In this document: positions 7,101 to 8,989 of the stretch, piece after piece
How positions within the stretch are numbered: the first letter of the stretch is position 1
How the letters are laid out: the number at the start of each line of letters is the position of its first letter
From: Eggerthellaceae bacterium
GTDB taxonomy: Bacteria > Actinomycetota > Coriobacteriia > Coriobacteriales > Eggerthellaceae
Reading direction: 5' to 3'
Length of the DNA stretch: 8,989 nucleotides
Assembly (NCBI GenBank): GCA_003452695.1
Contig: DMNP01000326.1
Span: 328 to 9,316 of the forward strand
Made by a program: the position numbers and the translations under genes
Notes under the pieces: model-generated
Seen by the model: the letters and a program-made list of their open reading frames with translations, nothing else
Told to the model about the DNA's origin: nothing
Database searches by the model: none

Positions 7101-8237
7101 ATTAGTCCCCCACGAGCCGGCAGAGAACGCATAGTTGCCGATAGTGGTCACCCCGTCGTTAATCTTGATGTTCTTTATGCTTTCGCGCAGACCCATCCAC
7201 GGCGCGTTTCCGTTCGAGTAATTGTTCATAGCGCCTGCGCCGTGAATGACAAGCGCACCAGCCGGGGAAACATACCACTTCAAATCGGTTCCGCACTTGC
7301 CACCGCCGAGAGCATCGCTTGGGGTGTCTTCGTCGACAATAACCTTATAGGTGTTTTCAGAGCTGAGGCCGTCGCGTTCGGCTTTAACGACTATGGTAAA
7401 TACGCCGTTGGCGTCGTAATCGCAGCTCAATTCGTTATCTTCGCCAGACTGAACAGCCGCTCCGTTAACATACATGTTCACGCCTTCGGCAACGTACGAC
7501 CTGGCATTCACAACCACCTTGTCGACGCCCACTGGCACGTATGTTTCCCCGCTCGTGAACGACAGGGCCGTGCCGCCTGGCTTGCTGACCGTAACCGTCC
7601 CTACGCGCGGAGTGCGCTTGATGGTGCACTTGTAGACTTGCGTTTCATCGCCAAGCGTAGCCGTAAGCGTAAACGTCATGTTGCCGCTTGCCACGATGTA
7701 AGAGCCCATGTTCACTTGCGCACCCGAAGCGCATGTCCTCTCTTGGTCGGCGCCCGACGAGCTCTTGTACGACATGACCACCGAAGCACCCTCTTTGAAG
7801 GTGACAGTCGCTAGGCCGGTACCCGTAGACCCCTCGGTATAAGCAAAGGTGTACTCACGAGTCTCGGCGTCGTAGGCAATGGGATCGCCGTTCCAGAACT
7901 TAACACCCGTGACGATGTCGTCTTCAGCCTGCGGAGCCAACTGCATACCCGTTGCCTGGATCGTAGTCTCTGCAGGCGTTGAGGCAACCGATGAAGGCGC
8001 CGCGGAAGCAAATCCTGCGGGCGCAGACGTTTCACCGGTCTGCATTGCTGGGCTTGTTGCGTCTATCGCGCCCGTTTGCAGGGTCCCCGATGGCGCGCCC
8101 TGGGCGCCGCCCCCACCGTCGTCGCCCGCGAATGCCAGGCCGGGCATCAGGCCCAACGTAAGCACCACGGACATCGCGCCGCATAGGATTCGCTTTCCCA
8201 GCGAATCCTTGCGCGGGCGCATCGTTTTCGTACGCAT
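1173..8237 (-). CDS. Giant secreted BspA-type leucine-rich-repeat surface protein, mosaic architecture
   Basis: The product is 2354 residues, ending at TAG 1173-1175. The chosen ATG (8237-8235) has AAAGGAG six bases upstream; another ATG five codons downstream (8222) lacks such spacing. Residues 1-37 form a signal peptide (basic start, hydrophobic 17-36, AFA cleavage at 37/38). Visible regions in order: low-complexity 38-105; beta-sandwich, cadherin-like segments about 107-300; a GKCGTDLKWYV...GAGAMNNY...APW lead-in at about 313-347; LRR_5/BspA repeats 354-975; Ig-like about 990-1100; GLUG-type beta-helix about 1103-1450; Big_3-like Ig about 1553-1627; DUF4430-like about 1632-1790; Gly/Tyr-rich beta region to 1914; Ala-rich helix 1916-2173; DYDVSY/AYTG module and Lys-rich end 2176-2354. 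There is no LPXTG or C-terminal membrane segment, so attachment is probably ionic or by the basic C-terminus. BspA-like proteins bind host matrix or other bacteria; a ligand here is unknown. Upstream RNA elements suggest cobalamin-responsive control. Confidence 0.95.
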   Translation of the reverse strand: MRTKTMRPRKDSLGKRILCGAMSVVLTLGLMPGLAFAGDDGGGGAQGAPSGTLQTGAIDATSPAMQTGETSAPAGFASAAPSSVASTPAETTIQATGMQLAPQAEDDIVTGVKFWNGDPIAYDAETREYTFAYTEGSTGTGLATVTFKEGASVVMSYKSSSGADQERTCASGAQVNMGSYIVASGNMTFTLTATLGDETQVYKCTIKRTPRVGTVTVSKPGGTALSFTSGETYVPVGVDKVVVNARSYVAEGVNMYVNGAAVQSGEDNELSCDYDANGVFTIVVKAERDGLSSENTYKVIVDEDTPSDALGGGKCGTDLKWYVSPAGALVIHGAGAMNNYSNGNAPWMGLRESIKNIKINDGVTTIGNYAFSAGSWGTNHLTGVKRIVIPNSVTAIGDGAFLAMPNLSSVSIGSGVQTIGGQAFSRSGIKSIVIPENVKTIGTSQWNGSAFASCPNLASVEIYASDLTMQGSNHFQGCANLAEVYIGSGVKSLGSNAFSGCSSLADVTYEAAIDVPDYAFQNCSSLKSIHLPAGVTAIGRYAFSGCAALMDMDMGSTVASIGNYAFRDCSSLKSIEIPGSVNSLGTYAFQNCSGATVLNIGSGVTSIPNYAFDGCSSIASVTVPAQVTSIGQYAFRNADAITEIVIPASVKTLGDYAFRNCDELASATIESADIELNAYQFMECPKLTSIKTAGELKADDAGIIYSADGKTLILCPAAIEGEVAIPEGVEAIGDAAFAGCAGITKVTMPNTLVKVGANAFQGCAALESADLPVSVTEAGEGIFSECGALKALPALGGLTEIPSSAFEECTALTSVNLPDTVTSIGNHAFYYCDNLASVTLPSVLTALGQNAFRGCSALETIDIPGTVSTIPNYAFDNCTSLTDVTLHEGLTSIGHQAFSNTAIERIEIPEGVTSLGNYSLGYNRVCPKEVVLPVSLKVINQNYTFGSNNDLRFIAANVEHFYYRGTDDQFQEMLAASGNSYASVRAVNCPVTYLYGSTGAAPAIADVSDTLSFAQGADATGALKLTVEAIPEGATLSVNWYKSNSDGSFTKIDSAVDGLSATATPSTAAVGAESYYAVATLTAADGSQGCVVSDNVRVLCGIEFPSGDGTVERPFEIATSKDFETLKLYVDSGANTAGVHFRMSEDVALPDGWAGLGTFHGVFDGDNHVLTIPEGGKPLFSVLANATVQNLSIYGANINGNGLASDLQGQNKIDGITVKEGSSIRGSGLVSTTAGSANRAAISNCTVEKNVKVGWDATAGAPAEQESLAGYYSGSIGVGSIAGSLNGSIVNCVSYADVYGYNVVGGIMGRQAQSMSANRVVNCEFHGNVHATGISAGGIVGAGYISVSAPNGSCVTIQNCLVTGNVEGSDYVGGIFGGEGNATAGVEEAWSNGVGYVTDNLFAGKVYAGEGAVAVGAIVGYMRGINAYNVIENNYYAEDCGAARGIGKAFHVDTSAVPYGIAADGTFYFNSAVDDLYEIYLIVDGPEDAYRSVTGVSGGVRDDNPLANTAVTAPVSAASLADGTTAAALNGGVYSLGNWTVADSATAHQVGAFITNLELSGDYKTEYVVGEAIDTSNMLITATYSDGSVETVDPANCTFELDTATAGTKTVTVSYKSARVTFTALVAEGTSDYNPDIQGTVYISVSDDGRFKVSDGNNAGAVLSYVPVDLAEVAKINLDELGLGDYKLVASGEGADYRYDVNVLQLFAYVQAHYGADGAEGLQVSGAPGSLLVETFMGHDMNFNYYVNGAFPMQADKPGIGATCDEVALTDGDFVDVSMFTDYDFIDDPLVGFHYFLDDQGAVAHAYTAVDGEAVNVALGRIYENTGGIIAEADYPLRWGSQADWESYYGVGSATRPDANAGTAVITDESGKASISFPEAGAYYVWADGALGTVESTAGSYVSSPAVASIEIVTKGASDAQAAQAALDVAGEAAKAAADANAAAAEALKAAQDETDAEARMEKVAAAQEAVEAAQAAAQVAVEAATAAAEAVAKAAESAVGEDEQAVAQKLAEDARAAQAAAEQELAAAAGHQDAVQQEAADAMAATEVGQAIEQAKKAIAEATAAQADADAAIAAAEAETDPVAKAEKATAAQTAAILAQIAADKANEMAAAAEAAAAKALEDATTASGKSAAELLAASAKEVKDAAAQAQSAASTAKASADGAAQAAAAAAKTDISGAAVSAAGGSYSGKKLEPAVTVKLAGKELAAGTDYDVSYTNNTNAGAGVVIVKGKGAYTGSAVGTFTIAPAKNAFKATAKAKSAKKAVKVKAGKAFAAKKYVKAGKRAFGGKLAFELAKAPKKIRASLTVNPKNGKITVAKGTKKGTYTIKVKLTSKATANYTSVSKTVKVKLKVK
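1176..1712 (-). other. C-terminal basic beta module of the giant protein
   Basis: Residues 2176-2250 carry SYSGKKLEPAVTV...GTDYDVSYTNNTNAG...GKGAYTGSAVGTFTI, a recurrent Ig-like surface module. Residues 2250-2354 are Lys/Ala-rich and include the PKNGKITVAKGTKKGTYTIKVKLT motif, ending in VKLKVK. There is no sorting signal. The strong positive charge would suit non-covalent binding to wall polymers. I recognise this ending as common in secreted proteins of Coriobacteriia, from general knowledge rather than a search. Confidence 0.7.
1719..2492 (-). repeat. Ala-rich helical stalk of the giant protein
   Basis: Residues 1916-2173 are dominated by Ala with Glu, Gln, Lys and Asp and almost no Gly, Pro or aromatic residues, for example EAAKAAADANAAAAEALKAAQ. 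This predicts a single long helix or coiled coil of up to about 38 nm if fully helical. It would hold the folded N-terminal domains away from the basic C-terminal anchor module. The high Ala content also produces long spurious open frames on the opposite strand. Confidence 0.85.
2868..3344 (-). other. DUF4430/transcobalamin C-terminal-like domain in the giant protein
   Basis: Residues about 1632-1790 begin GTVYISVSDDGRFKVS and contain a helix-like YDVNVLQLFAYVQAHYG. The core is MGHDMNFNYYVNGAFP (from residue 1737), followed by EVALTDGDFVDVSMFTD. The order 'N-terminal strand, LxxL-type helix, xxYYVNGxxP, LxDGDxV' resembles the DUF4430 family, which includes the C-terminal domain of eukaryotic cobalamin carriers. 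The resemblance is by eye only. Bacterial members occur in surface proteins of Firmicutes and Actinobacteria and their ligand is mostly unproven. Confidence 0.4.
3888..4931 (-). repeat. GLUG-type right-handed beta-helix segment
   Basis: Residues about 1103-1450 start with GDGTVERPFEIATSKDFETLKLYV, the usual opening of GLUG/peptidase-associated beta-helix regions. At least five VGGIxG-like motifs follow: VGSIAGSLNG (about 1278), VGGIMGRQ (about 1304), AGGIVGAGYI (about 1337), VGGIFGGEGN (about 1373) and VGAIVGYMRG (about 1415). Asn/Cys-rich turns such as NCTVEKNV, NCVSYADVYG and NCLVTGNV lie between them. The fold is probably a parallel beta-helix. GLUG regions are common in adhesins and have no defined catalytic role. 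Confidence 0.75.
5313..7178 (-). repeat. LRR_5/BspA-type repeat array within the giant protein
   Basis: About 23-24 repeats of roughly 23 residues lie at residues 354-975. They follow the pattern I-x-I-P-x-x-V-x-x-I-G-x-x-A-F-x-x-C-x-x-L, for example SVTAIGDGAFL, GVTAIGRYAFS, TVASIGNYAFR and GVTSIPNYAFD. The array is interrupted once (about residues 700-730) by the sequence DDAGIIYSADGKTLILCPA, a known style of insertion in this family that restarts the solenoid. The last two repeats (GVTSLGNYSLG, LKVINQNYTFG) have decayed signatures and look like a cap. Such solenoids typically mediate adhesion. Confidence 0.9.
8127..8237 (-). other. Signal peptide-coding segment of the giant surface protein
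   Basis: Residues 1-37 have a basic N-region (several Arg and Lys up to residue 16), a hydrophobic core (ILCGAMSVVLTLGLMPGL, 17-34) and an AFA motif before Gly38. This is a standard Sec type-I signal. A Cys at 19 lies inside the hydrophobic core and does not fit a lipobox, so lipoprotein processing is unlikely. Confidence 0.88.
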
Positions 8238-8243
8238 GCGCTT

Positions 8244-8250
8244 CTCCTTT
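8244..8250 (-). promoter_or_regulatory. Ribosome binding site of the giant surface-protein gene
   Basis: On the minus strand the sequence AAAGGAG lies six bases before the ATG at 8237, an ideal Shine-Dalgarno spacing. It decides the start in favour of 8237 over the ATG at 8222. No convincing -10/-35 pair is visible just upstream, so the transcript may start far upstream, in or beyond the structured leader. Confidence 0.8.
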
Positions 8251-8694
8251 CGTATCGCGCTCGCACGCGGCTGCGGCCAGATGGCTTCTGGCTAGTGGAA
8301 CATCGATACAGGATGTGCGCTGCGCGCGTCGGCATGCGCGCATGGCAGGAATGCCCTGCTCGGCAGGGTGTTCATGAGCATCTTCCCTTCGTCCCGTCCG
8401 CACATGCGGATGCCGGGGAGCAAGCCGGGGACAGGTTCGGCTGTTCCCCTGCACCCGCATGCGCGGTGCCTGGGGGACCGGGCTTCTGCCGCTCGCTCGG
8501 CGCCGACCGCTCGTCAGCGGCAGCGCTTTGCGCACGGCCCCTGGGAGGGCGACCGATTCCCCACAGGGCCGCAGCCAACGCTCGCATTTCGCTCGCGCTG
8601 GCGTCCGCGGCTTTGGCTGCAGCAGCCCGCGCGCACGTTGCATGCGCCCAAGCCACGCGCGGGGCAAGGCGCCATGCCCCGCGCATGCAGCCGC
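8251..8694 (-). other. Hairpin-dense GC-rich leader without a gene
   Basis: This 440-base stretch separates the long hairpin element from the ribosome binding site. Open frames here are GC-driven, lack credible starts and give Arg/Ala/Pro-rich nonsense. It holds many stable stem-loops. These include a 10-bp stem 8657-8666 with 8675-8684 (extended by about 3 pairs), a 6-bp stem with a 3-base loop at 8354-8368, and a stem in which GGGG...ACAG pairs CTGTCCCC at about 8425-8450 with one bulge. If transcription starts near or above the riboswitch, this is a very long structured 5' leader. No second riboswitch signature was found. Confidence 0.5.
8657..8684 (-). other. Very stable leader stem-loop
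   Basis: A perfect 10-bp all-GC-rich stem (gcgcggggca with tgccccgcgc) closes an 8-base loop. On the minus strand it can be extended outward by about three pairs, including one G-U. It follows the long hairpin element by ten bases. There is no U tract, so it is not a normal terminator; RNA stabilisation or attenuation are possible. Confidence 0.55.
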
Positions 8695-8846
8695 CGAAAC
8701 GAAAATCGGGCATGTCGGAAAAGAAAACAGCCGGCACTGAAGGTCGGGCCCGACGTCTTCTGGCGCATGCTTCGCACCAGAGACGGCTTGCCGTCCCCGC
8801 AGTGCCGGCTGTCCTTTTGGCCGGCATGCCCGATATGTTCGCTTCG
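8695..8846 (-). terminator. Long three-armed hairpin with U-rich terminator, candidate riboswitch expression platform
   Basis: The two arms pair in register over most of 8846-8800 and 8739-8695: a 9-pair outer helix (8838-8846 with 8695-8703, one G-U), a small internal loop, a perfect 10-bp helix (8825-8834 with 8705-8714), an imperfect 12-position section, and a perfect 13-bp helix (8800-8812 with 8727-8739). The 60-base core folds into three further hairpins: 8782-8795, 8760-8780 and the palindrome 8743-8754. On the minus strand the 13-bp helix is followed by TTTCTTTT and the 10-bp helix by TTTTCGTTTC, both terminator-like U runs. The ascending arm begins inside the 3' strand of the riboswitch P1 helix (overlap 8845-8846), so it may be its expression platform. 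An inserted palindromic element is the alternative. Confidence 0.55.
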
Positions 8847-8964
8847 CTGTAGGTCTTCCGGCTCGCGCAGTTGCCACCTGTGCGAAGCGATGCGTCCAAT
8901 CTGGTTGGCGGCATCGCTCCCGCGCTGGATGGCTGCCCGCACCCTGCCTTCTCGGAGGACAGCG
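8845..8964 (-). ncRNA. Candidate cobalamin riboswitch
   Basis: On the minus strand, CGCGAGCCGGAAGACCT (ending at 8851) matches the strongly conserved 3' box of cobalamin aptamers (AAGCCNGAAGACCUGCC type). The bases right after it, ACAGCG (8850-8845), pair with CGCTGT (8964-8959), exactly where the closing P1 helix should be. Between them lie a GAGAAGG/GGGTG...ATCC segment resembling GGGAA..GGUG..AUCC (hairpin 8927-8944), an 8-bp helix 8886-8893 with 8911-8918, and a hairpin 8864-8884. The loop of that last hairpin (GTGGCAA) could kiss GCCA in the loop of the 8-bp helix. Some core elements are shorter or more divergent than the textbook consensus, and the 5' limit could extend beyond 8989. It is oriented toward the giant surface-protein gene. 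In this class, adenosyl- or methyl-cobalamin binding generally lowers expression. Confidence 0.65.
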
Positions 8965-8989
8965 CCCCCAATGACCGGCCCTTCAGCCG

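Noticed and set aside
5313..7178. CRISPR-like periodicity of about 69 bases
   Set aside because: The periodicity is that of 23-codon leucine-rich repeats; the units are degenerate at DNA level and in frame, with no identical repeats and unique spacers.
8251..8330. Sigma70-type promoter immediately upstream of the giant gene
   Set aside because: Only weak matches such as tgtatc are visible, with no credible -35 partner in this GC-rich stretch.
8380..8600. Possible second cobalamin riboswitch in the leader (GGGGAATCGGTC and GAAGGGAAGATG-like bits)
   Set aside because: Fragments resemble GGGAA and GGGAAG boxes, but no GAAGACCT-type box with an adjacent P1 pairing is present, so the match is probably chance in GC-rich sequence.
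8695..8846. Insertion sequence or MITE ends
   Set aside because: The long inverted repeat could suggest one, but I see no clear flanking target-site duplication and no transposase remnant; the U-rich runs and the junction with P1 fit an RNA role better. Genomic copy number would decide.
8032..8971. Minus- and plus-strand open frames upstream of the giant gene (for example 8032-8877, 8372-8971, 8295-8852)
   Set aside because: The translations are Arg/Ala/Pro/Cys-rich with no domains, overlap each other on both strands, and run through the riboswitch and the hairpin element.

Overview
The window suggests a high-GC, Gram-positive-type gut anaerobe, most likely an Eggerthellaceae/Coriobacteriia member. 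This is inferred from GC-rich Ala/Ser/Lys-biased coding, a very long BspA-type leucine-rich-repeat surface protein, and a C-terminal DYxVSYxNNxNAG / AYTG module followed by a Lys-rich end without LPXTG, which is a style I associate with that group. No marker gene allows a firm assignment.

Layout. (1) 1-828 (+): the 3' part of an amino-acid ABC transporter substrate-binding protein with a long Ser/Ala linker. (2) 829-1172: a convergent intergenic region with several stem-loops (one clear terminator for each flanking gene) and an AT-rich pair of 15-bp direct repeats. (3) 8237-1173 (-): one gene fills most of the window. It encodes a 2354-residue secreted mosaic protein: signal peptide, beta-sandwich domains, about 23 LRR_5/BspA-type repeats, an Ig-like domain, a GLUG-type beta-helix, a Big_3-like Ig domain, a domain resembling DUF4430/transcobalamin C-terminal, a 258-residue Ala-rich helical stalk and a Lys-rich terminal module. 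(4) 8238-8989: no convincing gene. Read on the minus strand, toward the giant gene, it holds a candidate cobalamin riboswitch (about 8964-8845), a 152-nt three-armed long hairpin with U-rich terminator features (8846-8695), and about 450 nt of hairpin-dense GC-rich leader.

The most interesting idea is the combination in (3) and (4). A cobalamin-type aptamer lies upstream of, and in the same orientation as, a giant surface protein that carries a domain resembling the C-terminal fold of cobalamin carriers. If both assignments hold, this would be a B12-repressed surface corrinoid-capture or cobalamin-responsive adhesin locus. The riboswitch call rests on visible motifs and pairing. The link to the protein's function is inference.
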